Below are positions 8,335 to 18,453 of a stretch of DNA of 64,000 nucleotides, in pieces (the first letter of the stretch is position 1; each line of letters opens with the position of its first letter). The notes under the pieces were generated by a model, which was not told where the DNA came from, ran no database searches, and was given only the letters and a program-made list of their open reading frames with translations. Source of the DNA: Ypsolopha sequella (Eukaryota; Arthropoda; Insecta; Lepidoptera; Ypsolophidae); assembly GCA_934047225.1 (NCBI GenBank), contig OW203997.1:4016417-4080416 (forward strand), written 5' to 3'. The position numbers were made by a program, and so were the translations under genes.

Positions 8335-10210
8335 GTACTCCACAACATTAGTTGATGGAGATACTCATATAGAATCACTTCCATCAAACTCTGGACTCTA
8401 TTACGAACACGAAGGAGAACTGCTTATCTCTGAAGGCTCATGGAAACTAATTATATATCGAAACCTTGAAGTCCTATTTCAATCGAGAGATTCCTTAAAG
8501 CGTCTTATATCGAACTATCGCAATTTAGCCATAAAGTATACTACAACACCAAACATAGCAACCACAAATTCTTTCATAAAAATCAATATCGATCAAATAG
8601 ATTCAAGATTAAACGAAATAAACTTTTATACTAATAACAAACGTTTTAAACGAGAATTATTCGACGCTCTGGGTTCCGTTCTCAAATGGTTAATAGGTAC
8701 CCCAGATGCAAAAGATGCAAAAAGATACAATGACTGTATTGATCTCTTAGAAAACCAACAGATCAGTACTAATGACATATTAAAACAACAGTTACAAATA
8801 ATATCCTCAACAGTTACTAACTTCAATGAAACTATATATAAAATATCTTACGATGAAATAGTAATAAACGAAAATCTAAGAAAAATCAGTTCATATTTTA
8901 ATACATCTAGTAAAATAATATTTAATTTAACAATATCAGAAGAAATTTCATCAGTATCAATTCAAATCCTCGAAGCCGTTATGACACTGGAAAAAGAAAT
9001 CGATGACATTATTACAAGCATTTTGTTTATTAAATCGGGTGCAGTTCATCCCTCGATCATTTCTACTGTAAGATTATATAAAGAACTTTTATCTTCTAGC
9101 CCAGACAGAATTAATAGAAATCTAGTAGCCCCTGTAACTATGCAAAATATCCATCAAATCCTAGAGTCCTCAACAATAACATCATATATATACATGAATA
9201 AATTAATATATATTCTCGAATTCCCTTTGGTTAAAAACGATAAATTCACCTTATATCGTATCTATCCAATCCCTATAAGACATCCGAACTCCTCTCTCTA
9301 TTCCGTTATCCTTCCTGAGCAAACCTACCTTGCCACAAGTTCTTCACAACAACAGTACGTTGTTATGAGCTCTATGGAAAATTGCAAAACATTTGCAACA
9401 GAAGCAAGGGTCTGTAAAGATCAACCAATATATCACTACAATACCAGGCCAACCTGTGAAATGGCTATTCTGATGACAAGCAGCAAAGAATTACCCGAAA
9501 TGTGTGAAGTAACTACAATCGCCGCTCAAGTCAATACGTTCCAGCCATTGAAGAATAACAAATGGATATTTTTACTACACCACAAAACCACATATGCCAT
9601 AGAATGTGGAAACAAAATCACCCATAATGAAATAGCTGGCACGGGAATCATATCTCTAGATCCTGGATGTAAATTTTATACAACGTTTATTACTCTGAAT
9701 GCTGAAGAAGAAAAGTCGGTCAACATTACTCATCCAATAATTACTGTAGATATTGAAGATAATTGTGTTCCAGAAATCCTTGATTTGGAACCACCAGAAA
9801 TGATACATATGAAGATCAATAACGTTCCACTAGATTCATTGCACACAATTAAAGAAGAAATCAAAACCTATTCTCAACGACTGAAAGAAAATGAAGCATC
9901 ATTTCTAAGCAAACATAGCTCAAAATTTTCAGTACTTAGCATATTCCTGGGAATTATTATGCTAATATTCTGCATATACAAATGCTGCCCTTCAAGCTTC
10001 TTTAACTACTTCAAAGGACATAACCATCAAAATGGATGTATACAAATATTCAACAACTGTTTTGACAGATCCACTCGCAAACAACACATAGCCGTCCCGA
10101 TGACAACCTTAAACATGACGGACACGTCATGCATTTCTGAAGATGAAGACGAAGTTACAATCAAGAAAAGTCCTCAAAGTTCCGGCAAACACGCCCCAAC
10201 TTTGTTCTAA
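8335..10210 (+). CDS. env: Envelope glycoprotein, F-like (main exon)
   Basis: Open to the stop at 10208-10210 from about 8273, but with no in-frame ATG until 8981, which is too far in: it would remove the cleavage site. About 624 codons lie after an acceptor AG at 8333-8334. A furin-type RFKR site is at 8642-8653, followed by a hydrophobic stretch resembling the fusion peptide of baculovirus F / errantivirus Env. The ectodomain has several Cys and Asn-X-Ser/Thr sites. A transmembrane segment is encoded at about 9929-9987, followed by a Cys-rich, charged cytoplasmic tail. Its expected role is membrane fusion and cell-to-cell spread. The start probably comes by splicing from 2632-2660. No stops or frameshifts seen; whether it is functional is untested. 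Confidence 0.85.
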
Positions 10211-10219
10211 GAGGGGAGG
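10209..10219 (+). promoter_or_regulatory. polypurine tract
   Basis: aagaggggagg directly abuts the 3' LTR and overlaps the env stop codon. It is the expected plus-strand primer site for reverse transcription. Confidence 0.85.
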
Positions 10220-10547
10220 TGTTACGTACCCTACACAACTAGTCATAGCATACCTCTGTTAACATTAGTCATTAATATTAGACCTTAAACTGACGATAAC
10301 AACTTCCGTCGAAGATAACATTTACTATCTTCTACTTTCTCAAATTGTAATCTCTTAGTCACTAAGTTAGTTAAGTTAGTCAGAACATTCTGTTAGTCAT
10401 AAGCGATAAGAGTAAGGGTATAAAACCCAAACTCCCTATTATTATATTCATTCTAATTCCAGTCTCCACAGTGAGAACTCTTGTAATAATCTAAATAAAA
10501 ATATAATTGTTTTTTAAAAACAAGTTTTCTGCTTCCAATATCTTACA
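10220..10547 (+). repeat. 3' LTR
   Basis: 328 bp, TG...CA, reading identical to 2190-2517. AATAAA at 10494-10499 would direct polyadenylation of the proviral RNA. It is followed by the AGAG duplication (10548-10551) and then by the resumed SINE. Confidence 0.97.
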
Positions 10548-10551
10548 AGAG

Positions 10552-10830
10552 TTGTTGCGAGTGTGAACTGTGGTATGCAAGTCACAGTTCACACTCGGTA
10601 CACTCGCATTTCACCGGCGATTATTACGTTCCAACGTGATGGGTGGTGGGCCCAATCGCCGTTAGGGCATGCAGGTTTCCTTACGATGTTTTCCTTCACC
10701 GTTGGGCAAGTGGTAAGTAAGCAAATACTATGGACATAAATTCCGAAAAACTCATTGGTGCCCGACTGAGGATTGAACCTGGGTCTCAAGATTGATTGGC
10801 CAGCGTTATACCCCAGACCTACCACTGCTT
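10552..10830 (-). mobile_element. tRNA-derived SINE, main part
   Basis: On the minus strand the element starts agcagtggtaggtctggggt, a tRNA-like head, with a B-box-like GGTTCAATCC around 10770-10785, then caccaatgagtttttcgg and a body reaching the retrovirus junction. Pieces at 2165-2189 and 1437-1453 complete it across two later insertions. Related copies in this window: 16058-16180, 16555-17275 (interrupted), 23775-23885 and 42396-42690. RNA polymerase III would transcribe an active copy. The family resemblance to moth SINEs is from memory. Confidence 0.75.
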
Positions 10831-10904
10831 ATGTATATGAACCATATGCTGTATTTAAACAACAAATAATGAGAACGCAATTTATGTAGATTTAGAATTA
10901 CGTA

Positions 10905-11040
10905 CAGATCGCGCCAAACTTCTAGTCCACTATGGAAAAGAGGCGATTCGCAGTTCGCATCGACAGCAACAAAATGTATAGGACGTTCTTCGGAGGAGCA
11001 ACTTCAGAGTGGATTAGAAGTTTGGCGCAATCTCTACCCG
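10905..11040. mobile_element. short foldback MITE
   Basis: gcgccaaacttctagtccac near 10916 is mirrored by gtggattagaagtttggcgc near 11013, giving about 24-bp inverted ends around a GC-richer centre of about 80 bp. No target duplication could be fixed. Non-coding. Confidence 0.6.
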
Positions 11041-11857
11041 AACACTCGACCGACTTAATTTTCCATTTTTCTTTCATACATTTTGTAGGTTTTGTAATGT
11101 TAAGTTTATAATTTTCATTAAAATTATTTATATTTATTAAGGCGCTGTCAATTCGTGATCTCGGTATAAAATGCTTTTTTTAAAGCAGTATATCTATAAA
11201 ACGATGGCAGATTTCTGAATTTAAAAAAATACATGACATTTTCAAGACCTTTAAGCAGTTACTGCCGCAACCAAAAACACAATTAAACAAACTTCGTAAC
11301 ATTAAAAAAAAATTAAAACATACCTCTAAACTCACATTTCAAAGCAGTGTATCTCCTTATTGGAAATTATAACACATCAAAAATATTCCAATGTTTAAAT
11401 GCTACGGAACCATCAGGGCGTGAGTCCTTTACCGGTTTTTTAGTTTATTAATTAGAAAGTCCATTTCCATACCGCTTACCCCACAATTACTAATTTGAAA
11501 AGGTTAACACCATAAACCAATCGAGATAAAGTAGACAGAAACTAGTGATTAGCCTAGAACAGATGGATAATTTACACGTGCTGAACTTTGTATCAGTGAA
11601 AACGACCTTTTAACGAGTTCTGTAACAGATAACACATTGTTTACCGACAGACTTGCAGGCTTCTTTGGCTAATGGACGGTATTGGACGGCAACAGGCATG
11701 CATTCAGGGGGGCTCCAGGGGTCCACCCCTCTCCTCCCTGAATCAGTATTCTGCATAGACTATACGCTTGAGAAACAGTAAAAAAAATTGTTTAAAATTA
11801 TCACAAAGCAGAAGGAAAATAATAAAAATGAGAGCTGAAGTAACATAATGTACCTAA
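11041..11857. other. unassigned spacer
   Basis: AT-rich, no gene supported. A purine/pyrimidine-biased patch caggggggctccaggggtcc lies at about 11705-11740. Confidence 0.5.
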
Positions 11858-11858
11858 A

Positions 11859-12160
11859 CTAGCAGACGCCCTGCGGCGTTGCTCATGTGGATCCCGTTTC
11901 TCGCAATCCCGTGGGAATTAAAAAAAATCGACATTATTAAGGCTTACTATTAAGATTTATTATTATGTGACTTGTACAATTATGCATTGTATTATGATTT
12001 TAATTTAGATATAAGTATTTATAAAGTGACATGAAATGAATATTACGAAATAAATGATTCTGATTATTCCTTGTCTACAGTATAAAGGGAACCTCAACGC
12101 AAAATTTCAGCTTTTTAGGTACAAGGGTTTAGGCTGCGGGTTGATGAGTGAGTCAGGAAT
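11859..12160 (-). mobile_element. Helitron-like fragment
   Basis: Begins (as the complement of a 3' end) with CTAG followed by cagacgccctgcggcg. A GC-rich tail ending in CTAG is how lepidopteran Helitron remnants typically end. A conserved-looking block (ttgtctacagtataaaggga to gggttgatgagtgagtcagg) lies at 12070-12157. No Rep/helicase coding. Assignment rests on end similarity with 60650-60838 and 47540-47697 only. Confidence 0.35.
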
Positions 12161-12319
12161 TCTCTACGTAAAAATATATGTATGATTTTTAAGCTTAGTA
12201 AAAATTTCAAATACCTTTTTTGTAAAGTTTAAGTAAATCATATAAAATGTCAGTGCCATGAAATTATGGAAGAGTTTTGTAAAAAGCGTACATTTTAACG
12301 GCGACATAAAAGCATTTGC

Positions 12320-12337
12320 GGACCCCCCCCCCCCCCT
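12320..12337. repeat. homopolymer run of about 14 C
   Basis: A perfect C run following ggac. Length is prone to sequencing error. Confidence 0.8.
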
Positions 12338-12511
12338 AAAGTCAAATTCTGGATACGTACCTGGACGGCAATTAGAGAATTTTGAGATAGGGACACTCCT
12401 AAATTTGTCGTAAAGTATGGTTTATCACTTTACGTACTAGAAAGGTTAGTTTACGGTATTTGCAGGGTACAGCTTTCAAACCTATCACTCGTTTCACTTT
12501 GAGGCCTAATA

Positions 12512-12655
12512 GTGGCGTGTTGCAGCGAGCGGAATTGTGATCAGTTGCGATCAATTACGATCCTCGGTTAAGCAACGCCTGGCATGGTCAGTCTTTAGAT
12601 GGGTAACCGTGACTGGCAAATTACATCTGAGTCCTGATGCCTCGAAAAGCACGTA
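12512..12655 (+). mobile_element. 5S rRNA-derived SINE fragment
   Basis: 12559-12611 reads like the 3' half of 5S rRNA: ggttaagcaacgcctggc, a short divergent stretch, then gatgggtaaccg, which corresponds to the internal control region (box C, normally GATGGGTGACCG). The 5' part (tgttgcagcgagcggaattg) and 3' part (cctgatgcctcgaaaagcac) are not 5S. A 5S head fused to unrelated sequence is typical of SINE3-type elements. It ends against the TTAA element starting at 12656. Too diverged to be a functional 5S gene. Confidence 0.65.
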
Positions 12656-13057
12656 TTAAGAGGCTGTGCGAATTTTATTTTTGTCACTTCACTCCAAGCG
12701 AAAACACGCTCAGTGCGAGAGGGGCGGATTCGGGGCGAAAGCAAAAAATATTACTTTTACAATTTTTATAAAAAAACTAAAATAGCTAGCAAAATTTCAA
12801 ATTTAAAATCTCTAGATATTGTTGAAACACACCTAATAAAATATGTTTGATTTCTGTGTATGGTTCCTATACGTCAAACGAGGAGAAAAAGTGTGTTTGA
12901 AGACCTCATTTCAACAATTATTTCTATCGAGGAAAATTTATCCAAACACGTTTTCCAATTTCAAACCCCTAGATTATATACTCAAAATGCATATACCAGA
13001 AATTTCATGAAATACACACAAAAGAAACACCCGTATTTTTTTCGCATATCGCCTTAA
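12656..13057 (+). mobile_element. TTAA-flanked MITE family, copy 1
   Basis: TTAA at both ends; terminal inverted repeat about GAGGCTGTGCGAA on the left and the complement of GGCGATATGCGAA on the right. Body shared with 22879-23318, 26811-27222, 56077-56487 and a diverged copy near 14450-14740. TTAA duplications suggest mobilisation by a piggyBac-like transposase. The 65-codon frame inside has no domain I know. Confidence 0.82.
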
Positions 13058-13273
13058 GCTGTTGGTCCCGGCTGATATCTAAAGATAATGGTGGTTAACA
13101 CTAGCGCAGGCGCGCCCTGAATGACTCCTAAAACAGTTGCGCGGGGTACATGTGTAGCCCATTTTGAATGCAAATATTGTGGGTCATCTGAATGTAGAAT
13201 GAAAAAGCTTTTAATTTTATCATCTTTATTTTTATTGTTTAATAATGAAAAAATAAGAATCGGTATTTTTTTA

Positions 13274-13424
13274 CAGTACTCTCAAAGTAATAATGCGCAT
13301 ACAAATCTATAGCCGAACGACCGGACATACCACGTGACCTTATATTGTATAGAAAGTGTAAGGAAATACGAACTTTGCCGAACAGTGGCGAAGATTTGTA
13401 TGCGCATAATTATTGAGAGTACTG
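13274..13424. mobile_element. 151-bp Tc1/mariner-type MITE
   Basis: Starts CAGTACTCTC and ends GAGAGTACTG, flanked by TA at 13272-13273 and 13425-13426. Inverted repeats extend about 35 bp inward (through aatgcgcatacaaatct). Non-coding; TA duplication and CAGT ends suggest cross-mobilisation by a Tc1/mariner transposase. Confidence 0.8.
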
Positions 13425-13576
13425 TAGGTAGGTTTTTAACGAAACAATATAAATCTTAGAAAAATCAACATGAAACGCAAACGCCGCCATGATTTCGTAA
13501 AAAGATATTAATAGTATCTAAGTATATTTGTTATGAAACAGTATGTAAAATGCAGAAGTGCCCTTAAAATATTAGT

Positions 13577-13669
13577 AATGATCAGAATTTGATAAAACAA
13601 GGCCCGAATGGCCCGAAATATATCTCACCAAAATTTTATTTTACCTTGTTTTATCTAATTCTAATCATT
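13577..13669. repeat. imperfect palindrome, 93 bp
   Basis: AATGATCAGAATTTGATAAA on the left mirrors a right arm differing at about three positions, both continuing into acaagg/ccttgt. Likely a small foldback MITE. No duplication resolved. Confidence 0.6.
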
Positions 13670-13734
13670 GATAACGACAAAAAAGTAAATATTTAAAATA
13701 TTAGTAGAATCTTTGCATAATTGATACGGATTTA

Positions 13735-13925
13735 TCACATTCCTTGAACAGTCGCGCGGGCTACATACGTAGCCCAGCCACTTTATTAGTCATTCTGGTC
13801 TGACGTCCGTGTGCTGAGGGTAGCGACGCGGGGGTCCATAGTCGAAGAATACACGGATGACCAGCGCGGTAGATAACGCGTTTTAGAAAGAGGCACCAAT
13901 AATGTACCCTGGTCTACACCTAGGG
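13735..13925. repeat. diverged repeat shared with 13105-13165
   Basis: gtcgcgcgggctacatacgtagccca here parallels gttgcgcggggtacatgtgtagccca at about 13136. Both are GC-rich islands in AT-rich DNA. Identity unknown. Confidence 0.4.
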
Positions 13926-14449
13926 TTGCCAACTTTTTTAGAAGAATTAAAGTATGTCTGATTTCAGGGAAGGTAAATAAAAAGTACGGTCCTTTAAAAA
14001 AAAGTATCCTTTATTCAAGGGTTCAACATTTTTTTATCATTGCAGCGGACGGTTGGAACCAGGAAGGGCCAGGCTTGAAATCCTTTCGTGAAACTGTATT
14101 TTTGTGCTCTTTGCACAAACACAAACGCACAAGTCATATATTTTCCCTCGGATTTCTTTACGGCTGTGTTTTCGCTGGCTGGTATTTTCAGTCTTCGTCT
14201 AATTTTACGTAAAGATTGAAATATACTATTTTCACGTACTTTATTGGTATTCAAAAGAATAAAGTACAGAGACCCAAAATAACGTAAGATATTTTATTTT
14301 AAAGTACGGTTGGCAAATGTAGCCTACGCGCCCACTTTAGTGATAAGGTGCTACGGAAAAAGAATCGACACTTTTAAAACTTGCATATTTACTTTAGTAA
14401 AGAAGGTATTATTTTGGTACAATAGAATATTTTAATTTTAGAATCTTTT

Positions 14450-14740
14450 TCTAGGGATCTGTTAAACAGAAACGCGATTGAAGAAATTCGGCTTGATAAA
14501 TATTTATTGAAATGAGGTCCTTTTCGACACCATTTCTCCTGTTTTGACAATTTGGAATGACATATGGACTACGATTATATTTTATTAGATGGGTTTTAAA
14601 AGTATCTAGGACCTCGTCAAACGAATTTTTGTTAGCAACTTGAGTACATTTTATATTAATAAAAAAGCAACATTTTGCTACTTTTCCTCGAATCCATCCC
14701 TCTCGCACTGAGGGTTTTTTCGCATATAGAGTATATAGCA
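14450..14740 (-). mobile_element. diverged member of the TTAA MITE family, with an 85-codon frame
   Basis: Read on the minus strand it follows the MITE body: tatgcgaa, cagtgcgagaggg, atggattcgagg, a T-rich patch, then ctagatacttttaaaaccca and ctaataaaatat, gtcaaaacaggagaaatggtg, acctcatttcaat, each block having a clear counterpart in 22879-23318. It keeps a frame at 14451-14708 (85 codons) in the register of the shorter frames of the other copies. No known domain. It is either the least decayed copy or chance. Confidence 0.6.
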
Positions 14741-16057
14741 GGGCCGCTAAAACATTTACATATTGCCATAAGCCATGTCAGAGGCCTGTACAACTCTGGC
14801 ATCAGGTTGGCCTCTAACCACACAGCAAGAAGATTTTGAGGCCAGAATGATGCAAAAGTACATTTTAGGAATGTTTGTATTTTTTGCAAGTCCTCCTTAC
14901 GGTAATTTATTTAAATCTTTATATCGGACGTATTCATTGCATGCAATCCAACAATTTTTTTTTAAATTTAGAACTGTGAAGTCACTAAATATAAGGGTTT
15001 CAAATTATCAAGGTAAATATGCACATTGATAACCATCGATCGCGATAAGTAGCATGATTATTATCAGATATATATGCGCTACTTATCAAACAGATATAAG
15101 CTTAGGAATTCTTTTTTAACTGGTATTACATATCAATATTTACGTTAGAAGCAAGTAGTTTAGAAGCAAGTAGTGTAAATAAATTACACACATTTTACAA
15201 TCAGCGTAAACTTTAATTAATTTTTTGTTATAATTTCGTGACTAAAATACTAAAATATCGATTATACATGCCAAAGATATATTTCAACCTATATTTTCCT
15301 TGATTGATATCTTGATAATTATCAAACATTAATGATAATTATCACTTTGAACTTTGCTAGATATACAAGATTTATTTTACTGAGATTAATAGTGTTCAAG
15401 CTGAATGAGCTTCTTCAACACGCCTGTTACTGGCGATATGAATAAATTAATTATAATAAATTAATAAGTTATAAAAACTTAGTGATATATATTTTTTCAA
15501 GTGTGATTCCGTAATTTTTGAGAATTAATGCTTATTTATTATTATATTACTGAGCGTATAAATGTAAGTACAAAGTTAAGTTATTTATTAATAAAGCTTA
15601 ACAAAATACCTTTCATACTTACATAGTACAGTTGACTGCAGTTTAATCTCCCTATTTGTAAACGATTTTAATGGCTATGACGTCGCAATAAGACCTACTA
15701 ATAATAGGTAGCCTGTCGTGCTGGCGTCCGTACAAGCGAAAGCGCGTAGATTAAGTTAATGGCTCGTAGAATGTAATGATAAATCTTTGTTTTACTATTT
15801 AGGTGTTGTAAACCAACGAACAAATTTTAGTTCGTTTGTTGTAACTGCTTGGTTTTATATGACAATCTTATTATACAACAAAATTGAGTGGGCGAATTTT
15901 ATAGGGAACTACTTGTAACTTGGAATTGATAAAGAAAGAGCATTAAATATAAACCGTTAGTTTCTGGCTTTCTCTTAAAATATCTACATTACGCAAGCCA
16001 TAGAAATAATACAAAATTATAACATAAAGTAATGAAATACTAAATAATACACAAAAA
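14741..16057. other. unassigned AT-rich spacer
   Basis: No gene supported. Repeated gataattatca motifs around 15050-15350, and short frames without domains. Confidence 0.5.
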
Positions 16058-16180
16058 CACGACATGAATCCCCAAGGAGCTGACAGAGGTGTTTCGAGTC
16101 GAAGATCATTACATCCCAGTGAACACAGATATGCCTAAACGGGATTAGAACCTGCGACCTCCAGATTAGAAGTCGAAAGA
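16058..16180 (-). mobile_element. tRNA-derived SINE, truncated copy
   Basis: cacgacatgaatccccaagg and gacagaggtgtttcgagt match the far end of the SINE; a B-box-like ggttctaatccc lies on the minus strand at about 16140-16152. The middle is largely lost. Important as the uninterrupted reference for the junctions at 1453/2173. Confidence 0.6.
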
Positions 16181-16554
16181 GGCGGAGAAATACTAGATAC
16201 ATAAACCGAAAACTGGCGATAGTACTCGTCCATACTCGCGAACAACCTTCCGTGAAAAAAAGGCGAGAAACAAAGAAAAAAAAAATTGTTTTATACATTT
16301 TGGTCCGCTACCTATGTAACTTTTCTATGGCAAAGCTATTTTTTTTCGCTATTCGAGGGTTGTCTCCACAGTTGTTCGTATGGACCAGTCTGATCGCCAG
16401 TTTCCGGCTGCCGCAACTTCATCTTAACATCTGTATAGTGTTAAAAAAGTTAACTGGAACTCAGAGAGTTAATATACAAAAACAGCCATTATATCACAAC
16501 AATTTTTTATGTAAATAAAGTCATCTTAACATGAAACGATATGTCTTCATGACA

Positions 16555-17275
16555 TATATCATTAAGAGGGTGTCAGAGGTATTTCCGAGTGAACACTGTC
16601 ACTATACTGGTCGCAAGACCTCGCTGCACGCGGTGTAGTAAAAAGTGCGAGCACAGTGAAACACAACGCGCGTATCGATATGTTATCGATAAATGTTTAC
16701 AAAATTAAAATCAAATAATAAGTCTTATCTTTGTGTATGTGCATTTATTATAAAGAAATAATTTCATTTTATTGTATTGAAAAAATAAAAACTATAATGA
16801 TAAACAAAGACAAATAATTATGATTGATTAATGATTGCTAATTATTAAATAACATAAATAGTCATCGTCATCGTAATTAACCTCATTAACAAATAAATAA
16901 TAAAAGTGACCGTTATCTCTTGATCGTCTTTTAATTGTTTTGAAGCGCATTCGCTGCTCATTATTTTAGTTCTATTGATAGTTGCTCGAAGCAAGCACAA
17001 CATTAAGCAAAACACGTTTTATGACCCCGCGTGCAGCAAGATATTGCGACCAGTATAGTACAGTCAGCACACGTAACACCTTCTTTACTCTGATAGCGGG
17101 TTAGCCTTATCGCTGTACTTCGGGCACAAACACAGGGTTTTTAGGCATGCAAGTTTAACAGTGTTTTTCGTAAGTGGTGAAAATACATTTACTATGCACA
17201 TTCATTCCGAAAAACTCATTGGTGCATGTTCAACCAGCAGGATTGGAACCTGCAGTCTTAAGATTAAGAGACGCT
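16555..17275 (-). mobile_element. tRNA-derived SINE interrupted by a MITE
   Basis: Left piece 16565-16604 (gggtgtcagaggtatttccg...gtcac) and right piece 17056-17275 (cagtcagcacacgtaacacc ... ccgaaaaactcattggtgca ... ggattggaacctgcag) read continuously once 16605-17055 is removed. The tRNA-like head with B box GGTTCCAATCC (minus strand) is at about 17245. Confidence 0.65.
16605..17055. mobile_element. 451-bp MITE inserted in a SINE
   Basis: Starts TACTGGTCGCAAGACCTC; the complement of its right end is TACTGGTCGCAATATCTT. Both continue into gctgcacgcgg, an inverted repeat of about 30 bp with few mismatches. Flanked by TA (16603-16604, 17056-17057). Non-coding, AT-rich centre with atcgatatgttatcgat near 16675. 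TA flanks suggest Tc1/mariner-type mobilisation. Confidence 0.75.
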
Positions 17276-17409
17276 GTTCTTTCAAAAAACAAAAAGAAAA
17301 CAAACCATTAAAATATCTAATCACTAAAATTTGTTAGTTGACAGAATTCAAAATCTGAGACAAGGGTGTAGCTTGTTAACATAACTCAATTAATGTTTCA
17401 ATATCTTAA

Positions 17410-18037
17410 GAGGCCGGTGGAGCAGTCTTAGTTCATACAAACGAAATACCAAAACTATTTGTAAATCATAGATATTCTTTGGATAGTGTGTGTTTATTTC
17501 GAATGGATTAAAGAATATGTATGTTCCCGAATATATATTTTGAAAGGACACTGATTTAAGGACGACATAATAATAAAATTCCCATAAAAAGCTTATTTTT
17601 CTTATATTTCATGTTTAAAGCAGTGTTCCTATTTAATTTATATTTGGGAACCTAGATTTTCTGTAATGCACTGCCTTGAATTGATAAAATTAGGAATTAA
17701 GACATTGTAATCCTTCCTGAATAATTTTTCTGACAATTGATATGAGCATAATATCGACTATTGTGTTTTTTAATATTATATTGTTATTATTTTTTGGTGT
17801 TTTAATTAATTGTCAGTGTATCTAATTTAATATTAAAATTTTTCATTTACATAAAAAATTGCATGCCATTATTATGGAAGGACTCATTGATACTGCAATT
17901 ACCTAAAAGAACTATTATTTTGTGACATCTGTCACAATTAAATAAATTTCTTTCTTTCTTTCTTAAGAATATCTATGATTTACAAATGGTTTTGTTATTT
18001 CGATTGTATGAACTAGGATCGCTCCTCCGCCAGCCTC
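17410..18037. mobile_element. TTAA element with about 75-bp inverted repeats
   Basis: TTAA at 17406-17409 and 18038-18041. The left arm starts GAGGCCGGTGGAGCAG; the right arm, complemented, starts GAGGCTGGCGGAGGAG. The arms stay similar for about 75 bp, through agttcatacaa, cgaaat, caaaac, atttgtaaatcatagatatt. The centre is non-coding and includes a (ctttctttctttctt) run near 17950. The GAGGC start and TTAA target resemble the shorter MITE family at 12656, so both may use the same transposase. Confidence 0.82.
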
Positions 18038-18041
18038 TTAA

Positions 18042-18369
18042 GCCTCAAGTTTTATGTTTCGATATCTTAAACCTTAAGTTTAATGGTAGAAGACACCGAT
18101 AAATATTCAACGTAATAGTAACATGGACCGGTCTAAAATTAATCAATCACGGTGATTAGACAAACTTTGTCTTGAGGAGTATATAATTTTGGTATTCATT
18201 TGATATGAAGGGATAGAGCGGTAAACATTTTTCGAAAGGATATTGAATTGCAGTAGAATTATTGATTCTCGATAAAAATTGATTTACAATAGACTACTGG
18301 CATGATCCTGGCTGGAAAAATTATACGGTTAATTACAATAACATTTTTGATCATTTTACACTACCTATA
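18042..18369. other. unassigned spacer
   Basis: AT-rich, no gene and no repeat recognised. Confidence 0.5.
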
Positions 18370-18453
18370 TACAAGGAGAATTTGTGAACATCGTCCAAAT
18401 TCATACCTGAGCCTTAGTAAGTTTTCATTTAATCAAACAATAAAATTAACTTG

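Larger units (their letters stand above)
2186..10551 (+). mobile_element. complete endogenous retrovirus (errantivirus-like, Ty3/gypsy with env)
   Basis: The provirus is 2190-10547 with 4-bp target duplications AGAG at 2186-2189 and 10548-10551. Order is LTR, primer-binding site, leader with a splice donor, gag, pol (protease, reverse transcriptase, RNase H, integrase), env, polypurine tract, LTR. All three coding regions are open and the two 328-bp LTRs read as identical, so the insertion is young and possibly competent. It sits inside a tRNA-derived SINE. The layout and the F-like envelope place it with insect errantiviruses; exact genus-level placement needs a phylogeny. Confidence 0.95.

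Noticed and set aside
8981..10210. env starting at the ATG at 8981
   Set aside because: The frame is open far upstream and this start would drop the furin site and fusion segment; splicing from the leader explains the start better.
10770..10830. tRNA gene on the minus strand
   Set aside because: A and B boxes are degenerate, no cloverleaf could be closed, and the same block recurs as a SINE head elsewhere.
12559..12611. 5S rRNA gene
   Set aside because: Only the 3' half is 5S-like, with a diverged box C and foreign flanks; it is a SINE fragment.
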